NCBI RefSeq assembly: GCF_900115245.1
Contig: NZ_FOVT01000004.1
Coordinates: forward strand, 124,001-188,000
Direction of reading: 5' to 3'
From: Mesorhizobium sp. NFR06
Lineage (GTDB): Bacteria > Pseudomonadota > Alphaproteobacteria > Rhizobiales > Rhizobiaceae
Length of the DNA: 64,000 nucleotides
Made by a program: the position numbers and the translations under genes. How positions within the stretch are numbered: position 1 is the first letter of the stretch; every line of letters starts with the position of its first letter. Under the pieces are notes generated by a model. That model was given only the letters and a program-made list of their open reading frames with translations, was not told the origin of the DNA and did no database searches. Positions 1 through 7,346 of this stretch are shown piece by piece.

Positions 1-230
1 ATCGCCAGCGTGAGATCACTCTTCAGCGTCAGGAAGAGCGGCGTTTCGGGGCGCGGCGCCGGCGTCGCCGTTGAACCCGGCAGGTCGACATTGACGTCGA
101 CGGTGGCGAGGGGGGCGGCGACCATGAAGATGATCAACAGCACCAGGATGACGTCGATGAACGGCGTGACGTTAATGTCGTGGCTTTCCTCGAGATCGTC
201 GCCGGAAGTTTCGCGAAGCCGCGCCGCCAT
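1..230 (-). CDS. exbD: ExbD/TolR-type biopolymer transport protein (partial)
   Basis: Cut off by the left edge of the window, so only the first ~76 residues are visible. ExbD is an inner-membrane partner of ExbB that couples the proton motive force to TonB for outer-membrane uptake of iron-siderophore and similar ligands. The visible part has a short cytoplasmic N-terminus, the family motif [18 protein letters not shown] (residues ~20-37, one membrane helix with the proton-relay Asp) and then the start of the periplasmic domain ([12 protein letters not shown]). The ATG lies 5 bp after the exbB stop codon with a GGAG-type ribosome site inside the exbB end, so the two genes are one operon. The C-terminus and any tonB gene lie outside the window. 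Confidence 0.93.
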   Translation of the reverse strand, partial: MAARLRETSGDDLEESHDINVTPFIDVILVLLIIFMVAAPLATVDVNVDLPGSTATPAPRPETPLFLTLKSDLTLA

Positions 231-235
231 CGCCG

Positions 236-1192
236 TTACTCCGCCGCCATGGCCGTTGCCGGCGGCACCGTGCGGAAATCGAGGTCGCGGCTGACCAGCC
301 GCTCGACGCCGGCGGAGGCATCGGCGAGGATCTGCCTGTAGCCGGCTATCGAGCGCGCGAAGACGTTGTAGATGACCACCGCCGGAATGGCCGCGACCAG
401 GCCCATTGCGGTGGCGAGCAACGCCTCGGCGATGCCGGGCGCCACCACCGCGAGCTTGGTGGTCTGCGCCTGCGAGATGCCGATGAAGGCGTTCATGATG
501 CCCCAGACGGTGCCGAACAGTCCGACGAAGGGCGCCGTAGAGCCGATGGTGGCGAGCAGGCCGGTGCCGCGCGACATGCGCCGCGCCGCCGCCGCCTCGA
601 TGCGCGAAAGCCTGGAGGCGACGCGTTCCTTAAGGCCGTCGCCGGAAGCATGGTCGAGCGCGCCGGCCGAAAGCGCGCGCTCTTCTTCCGCCGCCCGCAC
701 CAGAAGCGCGCCCGGACCGCCGCTGTGGCCCAGTTCCCGCCCAGCCTGCATCAGCGTCGCGGCGTTGCCGATCGCATCGGCGGCGCGACGGGCCCCCAGC
801 TTGCCGCCGAAGACCTCCAGCGACTTGGCGAGCCAGATGGTCCAGGTGACCAGAGAAGCGAGGGCCAGCCCGACCATGACCGCCTTCACGACGATGTCGG
901 CATTCATGAACATGCCCCAGGGCGACAGGTCATGCGGCAGCGTCAGCGAGATCGGGGGTTCTTCGCCGATGGGCCCGTTCGCAGCCGCCTGGATGCCTGG
1001 CTTCGCCGGTGTGGGGGCGGGCGCCTTTGTCTGGGGTGTCTGGGGCAATGGAGCGGCAGGCGTCTGCGTCGCCGGTTGTTCCTGCGCCACGGCGATAGCG
1101 GCCGGAAGGATTAAGCCGGCCGACAGAATGAGAGATGCGGCCAGCGCCGCGAAAAGACCGTTTCGGGACAAGGCTCGTCCTCGCTTGTTCAT
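236..1192 (-). CDS. exbB: ExbB proton-channel subunit (tonB-system energizer)
   Basis: ExbB forms the pentameric inner-membrane proton channel of the TonB-ExbB-ExbD complex. The 318-residue product begins with a cleavable-looking signal sequence (to about residue 36), followed by a Pro/Ala-rich spacer, then the MotA/TolQ/ExbB domain with membrane helices near residues 100-125, 210-240 ([20 protein letters not shown], the family signature) and 250-275. I chose ATG 1192 because it opens directly on the signal peptide; the open frame continues 34 residues upstream without family-like sequence. The extended N-terminus is the long ExbB type common in rhizobia. It is transcribed first, with exbD 5 bp behind. 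A TGA-N9-TCA palindrome 140 bp upstream suggests iron control by RirA. Confidence 0.95.
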   Translation of the reverse strand: MNKRGRALSRNGLFAALAASLILSAGLILPAAIAVAQEQPATQTPAAPLPQTPQTKAPAPTPAKPGIQAAANGPIGEEPPISLTLPHDLSPWGMFMNADIVVKAVMVGLALASLVTWTIWLAKSLEVFGGKLGARRAADAIGNAATLMQAGRELGHSGGPGALLVRAAEEERALSAGALDHASGDGLKERVASRLSRIEAAAARRMSRGTGLLATIGSTAPFVGLFGTVWGIMNAFIGISQAQTTKLAVVAPGIAEALLATAMGLVAAIPAVVIYNVFARSIAGYRQILADASAGVERLVSRDLDFRTVPPATAMAAE

Positions 1193-1330
1193 TGCACGTA
1201 TCCGATCGTGAGCGGATGCTTCGGCGCGGCGTCGACATGAAAGGCTGTCCCGGCTCCGGCCAACATCCACCCCAAAGCGGCGGCCACCATTCATGGCAAG
1301 TGCCGAGCGGTGTCGATTGACTATGAAACA

Positions 1331-1345
1331 TGACTTAACGAGTCA
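1331..1345 (-). promoter_or_regulatory. Candidate RirA-type iron-responsive operator for exbBD
   Basis: The box TGACTTAACGAGTCA fits TGA-N9-TCA, the rhizobial iron-responsive operator bound by RirA, and has perfect TGACT/AGTCA arms. On the minus strand it abuts a TATAGT element (1346-1351) that sits 17 bp from TTGTTG (1369-1374). The operator would therefore cover the transcription start of exbB, a repressor position. The sequence match is direct; the regulator is inferred from the family literature. Confidence 0.65.
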
Positions 1346-1374
1346 ACTATAAAGGTGACTGCCGGGATCAACAA
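1346..1374 (-). promoter_or_regulatory. Putative exbB promoter (-35/-10)
   Basis: Minus-strand TTGTTG (1369-1374), a 17-bp spacer and TATAGT (1346-1351) make a sigma-70-like promoter pointing to exbB. The leader to the exbB ATG would be about 150 nt. The start site is not mapped. Confidence 0.45.
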
Positions 1375-1470
1375 TTTACATGGCGCTCCCGACCTGAACG
1401 CGCGGCGAGATCTGGACGGCAAGGCGGTTGCTGGGCACGATGGGCGCACAGCAACCAAAGCAAGCGGCCC

Positions 1471-2145
1471 ATGATCAAGGCGATACCCTTCGACTTTCCC
1501 TATGACGGCAGGCTGGAGCCGCAACACACGGCGCTGCTGGTGATCGACCTGCAGGAGGATTTCCTGTCGCCGAACGGCTACTTCGCCAGGAAGGGCTATG
1601 ATCCATCGCCACTGAGAGCCATCCTGCCGGCGGTGAACCGGCTGATCGCCGCCGCCCGCGCCGCCGGCCTGACCATTGTCCACACCAGGCAGGGCTATCG
1701 CGCCGACATGGCGGATATGACGCCTTACGAGAAATGGCGGCGCCAGCGGGCAGGGCTCGACGGCACCGATATCCTGCTGCGGTCCAGCGCGGGCTTCCAG
1801 ATCGTTTCCGATATCGAGGTCAAACCGCAAGACATCGTCGTCGACAAGACCTGCAACGGCGCCTTCACCTATACGGATCTGGAGCTGGTGCTGCGGGCAC
1901 GAGGCATCACACATCTCCTGTTCAGCGGATGCACGACCGATGTGTGCGTGCACACCACATTGCGCGAGGCCTGCGACCGCAACTTCCAGTGCCTGACGAT
2001 CGCGGACGCCTGCGCCAGCGGCGACCAATATGCGCATGAAGCGGCACTGCATATGGTGACGGTCGAGGACGGCGTCTTCGGCGCGCTGGCGGACTCGGAA
2101 GCTGTCATCACCGCGCTATCACGACTCGCGGGCGGTGCGCGTTGA
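1471..2145 (+). CDS. Isochorismatase-family cysteine hydrolase
   Basis: A 224-residue cytosolic hydrolase of the isochorismatase/nicotinamidase fold. The catalytic triad is visible: Asp in LLVIDLQEDF (~residue 27), Lys in VVDKTCNGAF (~residue 119) and Cys in TTDVCVHTTLREA (~residue 155). The N-terminal FDFPYDGRLEP segment and overall spacing resemble the biuret/ureidoacrylate amidohydrolase branch more than true isochorismatases, so an amide of a small urea- or uracil-derived compound is a reasonable guess. It is divergent from exbB, and no siderophore-synthesis genes are adjacent, which argues against an isochorismate role. The exact substrate is not determinable. Confidence 0.85.
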   Translation: MIKAIPFDFPYDGRLEPQHTALLVIDLQEDFLSPNGYFARKGYDPSPLRAILPAVNRLIAAARAAGLTIVHTRQGYRADMADMTPYEKWRRQRAGLDGTDILLRSSAGFQIVSDIEVKPQDIVVDKTCNGAFTYTDLELVLRARGITHLLFSGCTTDVCVHTTLREACDRNFQCLTIADACASGDQYAHEAALHMVTVEDGVFGALADSEAVITALSRLAGGAR

Positions 2146-2299
2146 CGGCTTCGGGACCGCCCGGGTCGCCGACCTGCGGCCAGCCGATATCCTTGCGAAT
2201 ATCCATCGGCAGCAGATAAAGTGTCCGTGCCGCACGATGGCGGGCATGGGTAGCTGCATATTCGGTCGCGATGCGACCGATCGACGACAGGATCGACAT
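2108..2299 (-). CDS. Small DUF1127-like protein
   Basis: A 63-residue basic protein missed if only long frames are considered. The start is marked by a strong ribosome site (AAGGGAGAAG, 4 nt before ATG 2299). The central stretch RTLYLLPMDIRKDIGWPQV has the length and shape of the DUF1127 (YjiS-like) motif, a short Arg-rich domain found in alphaproteobacterial regulators of phosphate, motility and RNA turnover. Its last 38 bp overlap, tail to tail, the 3' end of the isochorismatase-like gene, so the two transcripts are partly antisense. Function is not established; assignment to DUF1127 is by eye. Confidence 0.7.
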   Translation of the reverse strand: MSILSSIGRIATEYAATHARHRAARTLYLLPMDIRKDIGWPQVGDPGGPEAVNAHRPRVVIAR

Positions 2300-2573
2300 T
2301 TTGCTTCTCCCTTGGTTGACGCCGGCATCGCAAGCCCCGGCACCCATCAAGACGAACGGCAGCCGCCTTTCGGAACGGTGAGGCGAATTTTTTCCGCGAC
2401 GGTGCGTTCGCCGATCAACCCGGTGCCGCGAAAGGCGGCTCCGGGTCATCGTCGTCGATCGCGAAAACTTTTTGCCTGCGCCGTTCCGTTGCCGGCGTCG
2501 GATTCGTCTTGAGGGTCGTGACGAGTGCGGATGCCGCGACGGCCTCCGCCGAAAGGACAAACGGAGCCAAGCC

Positions 2574-2900
2574 ATGTCGACCACGGTAACCTTGATCAAC
2601 GTCTTCACCGCCAAGCCCGGCAAGCAGCAGGCAATGGCCAGGACTCTCGCCGAAGGCACCAGGACCTTCTTCAGCAAGCAGCCGGGCTCGATTTCGTCAT
2701 CGGTGGTTGTCGGCGGCGACGGCAGCAAGGTCGCCAACATCTCGCAATGGCGTTCGGTCGACGACATCGCGGCCTTCCGCAACGATCCTCGCTTCGCCGA
2801 TTACATGAAGACGATCATCGCGCTGGGAGCGGGCGAGACAATGATGGGCCACACCACCTATTCCCACACGGGCGGCATCGAGAGGCAGGAGGAAGTGTGA
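2574..2900 (+). CDS. Antibiotic biosynthesis monooxygenase (ABM)-like protein
   Basis: A 108-residue single-domain ferredoxin-like alpha-beta barrel protein. The N-terminus (TLINVFTAKPGKQQAMARTL) and the QWRSVDDIAAFRNDPRFADY region match the usual ABM layout, in which small cofactor-free oxygenases or quinol monooxygenases form dimers. ATG 2574 is preceded by GGAG at suitable spacing; the frame continues upstream without domain-like sequence. The stop overlaps the GTG start of the following sigma factor in a GTGA arrangement, so the two are translationally coupled. It is probably the enzyme made together with that sigma factor; substrate unknown. Confidence 0.8.
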   Translation: MSTTVTLINVFTAKPGKQQAMARTLAEGTRTFFSKQPGSISSSVVVGGDGSKVANISQWRSVDDIAAFRNDPRFADYMKTIIALGAGETMMGHTTYSHTGGIERQEEV

Positions 2901-3820
2901 CCGGTTCGCAGGATCATTCCGTTGCGTCGACCGAGAGCAGGCTTCGCGCCTTCGAGCGCGAAGCCGCCGGTTCGAGAGCCAAGCTGCACCGCTACTGCTC
3001 GCGGATGGTTGGATCGGTCATCGATGGCGAAGACATCGTCCAGGAGGCTTTGGCCAAAGGCTTCGTGGCGATCAGGAATGGCGATATGCCCGACAAGACC
3101 GAACCCTGGCTGTTTCGCATCGCGCATAACGCGGCACTCGATTTCCTGCGCAAGCGGGCTCGTTCGCGCGGGCGCGAAAGCGAGGTCGAGCTCGACACGA
3201 TTGCCGACGAGAACTCGGCGCTGGATGCGCGGATTGCCGCCGAGGCAAGCCTGGCCGAGCTGATGCAATTGCCGCCCGCGCAACGATGCACGGTCGTGCT
3301 GAAGGACGTGCTCGGCCACAGCCTGGAGGAGATTGGCGAAATTCTCGAAACCTCCGACGTAGCGATCAAGGGCGCGCTGCAGCGGGGTCGCGAGAGCCTG
3401 CGCAAGCTTGCGGCGTCACCCCGGGCGGCTTCACCCCGTCCGACCCTCAACCAGCAGGACATGCGCCGCCTCGGCGACTATGTCGCCGCCTTCAACGCCA
3501 GGGACTTTGATGCCTTGCGGGGGCTCCTGGCGCACGACGTCAAGCTGGAGCTGGTCAACCGCCTGCGCGCCGACGGCAAGGAATTTGTCGGCAATTACTT
3601 CGGCCGCTATGCCGACGAAACGCATTGGCATTTCACGACCGGATTCGTCGAAGGCCGGCCCGCCATCCTGGTCACCAGTCCGGACCGTCCGGACGGGCCG
3701 CCGCGCTATTTCATCCTCATCCGCTGGGAGAACGGGCTGATCGCCGGCATCCGCGACTTCCTGTTCGCGGATTATGTGATGGACGGCCTGGACTACTCCG
3801 TCGCGCCGTCTTTGTTTTGA
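2897..3820 (+). CDS. ECF sigma factor with C-terminal SnoaL-like domain
   Basis: A 307-residue extracytoplasmic-function sigma factor. Region 2 (residues ~20-90) includes IDGEDIVQEALAKGF and TEPWLFRIAHNAALDFLRKR; region 4 (~115-170) includes LPPAQRCTVVLKDVLGHSLEEIGEIL and a helix-turn-helix. Residues ~190-305 form an NTF2/SnoaL-like domain (MRRLGDYVAAFNARDFDALRGLL), as in SigJ/ECF41-type factors, where the tail modulates activity in place of a separate anti-sigma factor. No anti-sigma gene is adjacent. Start GTG 2897 overlaps the stop of the ABM gene and has GGCAGGAGGAA before it. The last codons and stop lie in a 62-bp dispersed repeat. The ECF subgroup cannot be fixed from the sequence alone. 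Confidence 0.88.
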   Translation: MTGSQDHSVASTESRLRAFEREAAGSRAKLHRYCSRMVGSVIDGEDIVQEALAKGFVAIRNGDMPDKTEPWLFRIAHNAALDFLRKRARSRGRESEVELDTIADENSALDARIAAEASLAELMQLPPAQRCTVVLKDVLGHSLEEIGEILETSDVAIKGALQRGRESLRKLAASPRAASPRPTLNQQDMRRLGDYVAAFNARDFDALRGLLAHDVKLELVNRLRADGKEFVGNYFGRYADETHWHFTTGFVEGRPAILVTSPDRPDGPPRYFILIRWENGLIAGIRDFLFADYVMDGLDYSVAPSLF

Positions 3821-3870
3821 TGCATGTCGTCGTCCCAGAACCGCTGCACGCTTCCGGGCGACATGCATTA
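3809..3870. repeat. 62-bp dispersed palindromic repeat, copy 1
   Basis: This block matches 47794-47855 at 59 of 62 positions. Outer arms TGCATGTCG / CGACATGCA and inner arms around CCCAGAA / TTCCGGG can fold into one hairpin. It contains the stop codon of the sigma factor gene (3818-3820) on the plus strand and the TAA of the flavin oxidoreductase gene (3868-3870) on the minus strand, so it fills the whole gap between two convergent genes and probably ends both transcripts. Confidence 0.85.
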
Positions 3871-4806
3871 ACCCGCGCGATGTTGCGCGAAGGGATGCGA
3901 GGCAAACGTGCCTGGCTGCGGAACCTCCGTCTCGCGACGCGCCAGCGAATTCGCGACCAGCGTGATCGTCTCGCGCCCGATCCGGGCGATCTCACTTGGA
4001 CGGTCGATGCCGCCGATCATGAACTCCTCGATGCCCAGCGTGGCATAGGGCAAAAGCGCCAAAGCGAGCCGCGCCGGGGGTCCGGCAAGCTCGACCGCCT
4101 TGTGCTCGGGAGTGCCTGTCCAGCCGTCGGCATGGATGCGCACCGGAAGCGCGAAGCGGAGCCTGCCGGCGCGGCCATGCTCGGCGGCGGCGCTGCGCAC
4201 GCGCTCGATCAACCGCCGCACCTCGTCGGGTGAGCCGGCGGCGAGCTCGAAGACATCGGCATGCTTGCCGGCGACCTTCAGCGCCGTACCCGATTGGCCC
4301 CCGAGGCGGATCACAATGTCGGCGCCGTGCGGGCCCTTGCGCGGCACGAAGCCACCCCTGACGCTGTAGAAGGCGCCTTCATGATCGAAGGGCCTTTCGT
4401 TCGACCATAGCCGTTTCAACAGTACCAGATATTCGTCAATGCGCTGCCACACCACGCTGTGGCCGAAGGGCCGCGCGTCCGCATCGCTGTCTTCCAGCGG
4501 CTCGCTCAGCATGCGAAGCGACAGGCGGCCGCCACCTCTGCGATCGAGCGCCGCAAGCTGCCTTGCCGCCACCGTAGGCTCGATCACGCCGGCCCAATGC
4601 GTCAGCACCACCTCCAGCGAGCCGGTGCGGTCGAGCGTCTGCGCCGCGATGTCCATATTGGTGAGCAAGCCGGCCGGATCGTCGACCACCAGCTTCCGGA
4701 AACCGGCGTCCTCGATCAGCGACAGCTTGGTCGCGGTCTCGGCGAAATCGTAGAAGAAGCTGCCATTGGCAGATTTCCCGGGAACATGCGTGAACTCGAT
4801 CGGCAT
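3868..4806 (-). CDS. LLM-class flavin-dependent oxidoreductase
   Basis: A 312-residue luciferase-like (bacterial luciferase/alkanesulfonate monooxygenase family) protein with a TIM-barrel layout. Visible family traits are LTNMDIAAQTLDRTGSLEV, WQRIDEYLVLLKRLWSNE, the typical FDHEGAFYSVRGGFVPRK loop, IVIRLGGQSGTALKVAGKHADVF and the EEFMIGGIDRP strand-turn. The family uses FMNH2 or F420 to oxidise sulfonates, amines or other small molecules; substrate not determinable. I start at ATG 4806 because GGAGG lies 8 nt before it; in-frame ATGs at 4812 and 4821 are alternatives. It is convergent with the sigma factor gene, and its stop lies in the 62-bp repeat. Confidence 0.85.
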   Translation of the reverse strand: MPIEFTHVPGKSANGSFFYDFAETATKLSLIEDAGFRKLVVDDPAGLLTNMDIAAQTLDRTGSLEVVLTHWAGVIEPTVAARQLAALDRRGGGRLSLRMLSEPLEDSDADARPFGHSVVWQRIDEYLVLLKRLWSNERPFDHEGAFYSVRGGFVPRKGPHGADIVIRLGGQSGTALKVAGKHADVFELAAGSPDEVRRLIERVRSAAAEHGRAGRLRFALPVRIHADGWTGTPEHKAVELAGPPARLALALLPYATLGIEEFMIGGIDRPSEIARIGRETITLVANSLARRETEVPQPGTFASHPFAQHRAG

Positions 4807-4952
4807 TGCCATCGCCTCCATCACGTTGTGGTCGCCCCGCTCCGAACCCGAATAACAGCCATGCGTCGACGCGCGACAACGCATCGGCCAACCTTCAACT
4901 CCGATCACTCAACTCAGATTTTTTGGACGGCGGGGCCTTGGCCCCAGCTCAG

Positions 4953-5102
4953 TCAGGGGATGATCCCGAACACGACCGCGCCGGTGAACACAAAGGCCAG
5001 CGCAAAGACGAGGTAGGCGAAGGTGCCACCATAAGCGGGCCGCCAGCTCCGGTCGGCGGCAAACCTTTGGCCTTTGCGTTGGGCGTTCTGAATGTAGGAC
5101 AT
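4953..5102 (-). CDS. 49-residue single-pass membrane protein
   Basis: A short gene on the minus strand with a clear ribosome site (CGGAGGATCGACC before ATG 5102). The product has a basic, aromatic N-terminal half (YIQNAQRKGQRF, DRSWRPAYGG) and one hydrophobic helix at the C-terminus (FAYLVFALAFVFTGAVVFGI), ending IIP. I do not recognise a named family. The ribosome site, clean membrane segment and absence of any competing gene support it as real. It stands alone between the oxidoreductase and the SDR gene, facing away from the latter. Confidence 0.65.
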   Translation of the reverse strand: MSYIQNAQRKGQRFAADRSWRPAYGGTFAYLVFALAFVFTGAVVFGIIP

Positions 5103-5395
5103 GGTCGATCCTCCGTCGCGACCATTAATCTATAAAGTTAGTAGACTTTGTCGATTGCTATTTTTTGACGATTTGTGGAAATGCGTTTTCAAAATTCGGC
5201 GGATCGGGGTTTCTCATACCCGAAATCCATGTGACGCAGCCGGCATCCAAGCCGGGCATCTGGCCAAAGCGCCTGAAAATCCTGCGTTTCAGGCGTTCCA
5301 CGGGCATAATATCCGATCGATCGAGCGACCTTGGCCATCTCACGCATGACGGATAGCATCGCCTGACCAATATCAGCAGCGTTGGGAGGAAAAAC
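5103..5395. other. Intergenic region, divergent promoters
   Basis: About 290 bp between the 49-residue membrane protein and the SDR gene. It is AT-richer than its surroundings near 5125-5200 and holds a perfect AAAGT-N6-ACTTT inverted repeat near 5136-5151, which could be an operator for the small gene. No coding sequence was seen in it. Confidence 0.35.
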
Positions 5396-6163
5396 ATGGG
5401 CGGAAGGCTGGCGGGCAAGGTCGCGATCATTTCGGGTGGCGCGACGGGCATGGGCGGGGCGGCTTCCGAGCTGTTTGCCGCCGAAGGCGCCAAGGTGGCG
5501 ATCATCGACCGCAACGGCGAGGCGGCCGGTAAGACGGCAGCAGCGATCCGGGCGAGGGGCCATGTAGCCGAGCATTTCGTGGCCGACGTTTCGGACGAGG
5601 CGCAGGTCGAAGCGGCGGTGAAGGCGGCGACCGCAAAGCTCGGCCCGGTCACCGTGCTGTTCAACCACGCCGGCACCATCGTCATAAAACCTTTCCTGGA
5701 GACGACCTTGCAGGAATGGGACTGGCTGCACGCCGTCAACGTGCGCTCGATGTTTCTGATGACGCGCGCGGTGCTGCCCGGCATGATTGCCGCCGGCGGC
5801 GGCTCGATCGTCTGCACCTCGTCGATCTCGGCGGTGGCGGCGACGCCGAACGAAGTGCTCTATGACACCACCAAGGGCGCCTGCCACATGTTCGCGCGCG
5901 CCATCGCGGTGGAATTCCGCGACCGCAACATCCGCTGCAACGCCGTGTGTCCCGGCTTCATCCGCACGCCGCACGGGCTGCGCGAGGTGGCCGATCTCGG
6001 CAAGCTCGGCGTCGATGTCTCGGACGCGGCGATGGCCGCGCAGCAGGGCCGCATCGGCGAGCCGGAGGAGGTGGCCAAGGCGGCGCTGTTCCTGGCGAGC
6101 GACGAATCCAGCTTCGTCAACGGCGCGCATCTGTTTGTCGATAACGGCTTTACGGCGGCGTGA
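5396..6163 (+). CDS. Short-chain dehydrogenase/reductase
   Basis: A 255-residue classical SDR. It shows the cofactor glycine motif SGGATGMGG (residues ~13-21), the acidic residue after the second strand (IIDR, favouring NAD), the NHAG variant of NNAG (~residue 89), catalytic Ser in CTSSIS (~143) and the YDTTK catalytic Tyr/Lys (~157-161). PGFIRTPHG and the C-terminal [13 protein letters not shown] are also typical. It is a soluble oxidoreductase of an alcohol or keto substrate, which cannot be named. GGAGG lies 7 nt before ATG 5396. It stands alone, convergent with the ABC transporter operon. Confidence 0.9.
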   Translation: MGGRLAGKVAIISGGATGMGGAASELFAAEGAKVAIIDRNGEAAGKTAAAIRARGHVAEHFVADVSDEAQVEAAVKAATAKLGPVTVLFNHAGTIVIKPFLETTLQEWDWLHAVNVRSMFLMTRAVLPGMIAAGGGSIVCTSSISAVAATPNEVLYDTTKGACHMFARAIAVEFRDRNIRCNAVCPGFIRTPHGLREVADLGKLGVDVSDAAMAAQQGRIGEPEEVAKAALFLASDESSFVNGAHLFVDNGFTAA

Positions 6164-6209
6164 GGCGTCCCAAGCTCTAGGTTCTTCGTCCTGGGAACAG
6201 CTTGGTGCC

Positions 6210-6400
6210 CTTCCTCTATCCCGTCGATCGGGGAGAGGTGTCGAGCGCAGCTCGACGGAGTGGGGGTCGACCCTTGGCGCAGTGCTGGGAGATTCGCGCG
6301 CTTTCAAACGTCCGTTGGTGACGGTTGCCAGGTGGTTCCCCCACTCCGTCGCTGCTTCGCAGCGCCACCTCTCCCCCCTCCGGAGGGAGAGGAAAAGGGC
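6210..6400. repeat. Intergenic GGGGAG-type inverted repeat
   Basis: Arms around GGGGAGAGGTG ... GGAGTGGGGG (6229-6266) recur inverted as CCCCCACTCCGTCGCTGC ... CACCTCTCCCC (6338-6376). They would form a long imperfect hairpin between the convergent SDR and permease genes. This belongs to the family of short dispersed repeats seen throughout the window. Confidence 0.7.
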
Positions 6401-6401
6401 A

Positions 6402-7346
6402 TTACCGTTCCTCCCGTCGAAACGGCTTCAGCAGCGCCGAAGGCGCGACTGCGTTGCGCGACATGAAGGCCATGGCGACGATGGTGAAGATGAAGGGCAG
6501 CATCAGGAATGCTTCATAGGGAATATGGCCGAGGCCGCTTGCCTGCATCCTGAGCTGCAACGCGTCGACGAAGGCGAAGAGCAGCGCCGCTCCCGCCGAG
6601 CGCCACGGGTCCCAGCGGCCGAACACGACCAGCGCGATCGCCACCCAGCCGCGGCCGGAGACGACGCCGAAGGTGAAGGCGTTGAACTGCGCCATGGTCA
6701 GGAAGGCGCCGGCAAGGCCCATCAGCGCGCCGCCGAGGATGACCGCCTGGAAGCGCGTGGCGATGACGCTGACGCCGGCTGAATCGGCCGCGCGCGGGTT
6801 CTCGCCGACCATGCGCACCGACAAGCCCCAAGGCGTGCGGTAGAGCACGAAGGCGGCGAGCGGGACGGCGACGACGGCGAGATAGACCAGCGCGAACTGG
6901 TTGAACACCGCTGGGCCAAGCACCGGTATGTTGGACAGCAGCGGGATCGGCACGGGCTTGAAGCCGTCGATGCTGGGCGGCACCGATTGCTGGCCGAAGA
7001 TCAGCCGGTAGAGGAAATAGGCAAGGCCCGAGCAGAACAAAGTCACGCCGATGCCGCAGACATGCTGGCTGAGCCCCAAAGCCACCGTGAACAGCGCATG
7101 CAGCGCGCCCATCAACGCGCCGGTGAGCACGGCCGCCAGCACGCCCAACCATAGGCTGCCGCTCAGGCTGGCGGCGGTGAAGCCGGCCATCGCCGAGAGC
7201 AGCATGATGCCTTCGATGCCGAGGTTGAGCACGCCGGCGCGTTCGGAAAACATCTCGCCGAGCGTGGCGAAGGCCAGAGGCGTGGCGATGCGGATGATGG
7301 CGGCGAGGAAGCCGACCTGGAAAATCTGCTCGAACACCGCGCTCAT
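6402..7346 (-). CDS. BMP-type ABC transporter permease 2
   Basis: A 314-residue integral membrane protein of the branched-chain amino acid/ribose permease superfamily, nucleoside (BmpA-NupPQ/YufQ-like) branch. About eight hydrophobic helices are visible. The signature ERAGVLNLGIEGIMLLSAMAG near residue 35 is typical of this branch, as are VGENPRAADSAGVSV and RGWVAIALVVFGRW. Start ATG 7346 overlaps the stop of the upstream permease by ATGA, so it is the last gene of a four-gene importer operon. The importer is expected to carry purine nucleosides or similar compounds; the substrate is inferred from the family only. Confidence 0.92.
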   Translation of the reverse strand: MSAVFEQIFQVGFLAAIIRIATPLAFATLGEMFSERAGVLNLGIEGIMLLSAMAGFTAASLSGSLWLGVLAAVLTGALMGALHALFTVALGLSQHVCGIGVTLFCSGLAYFLYRLIFGQQSVPPSIDGFKPVPIPLLSNIPVLGPAVFNQFALVYLAVVAVPLAAFVLYRTPWGLSVRMVGENPRAADSAGVSVIATRFQAVILGGALMGLAGAFLTMAQFNAFTFGVVSGRGWVAIALVVFGRWDPWRSAGAALLFAFVDALQLRMQASGLGHIPYEAFLMLPFIFTIVAMAFMSRNAVAPSALLKPFRREER

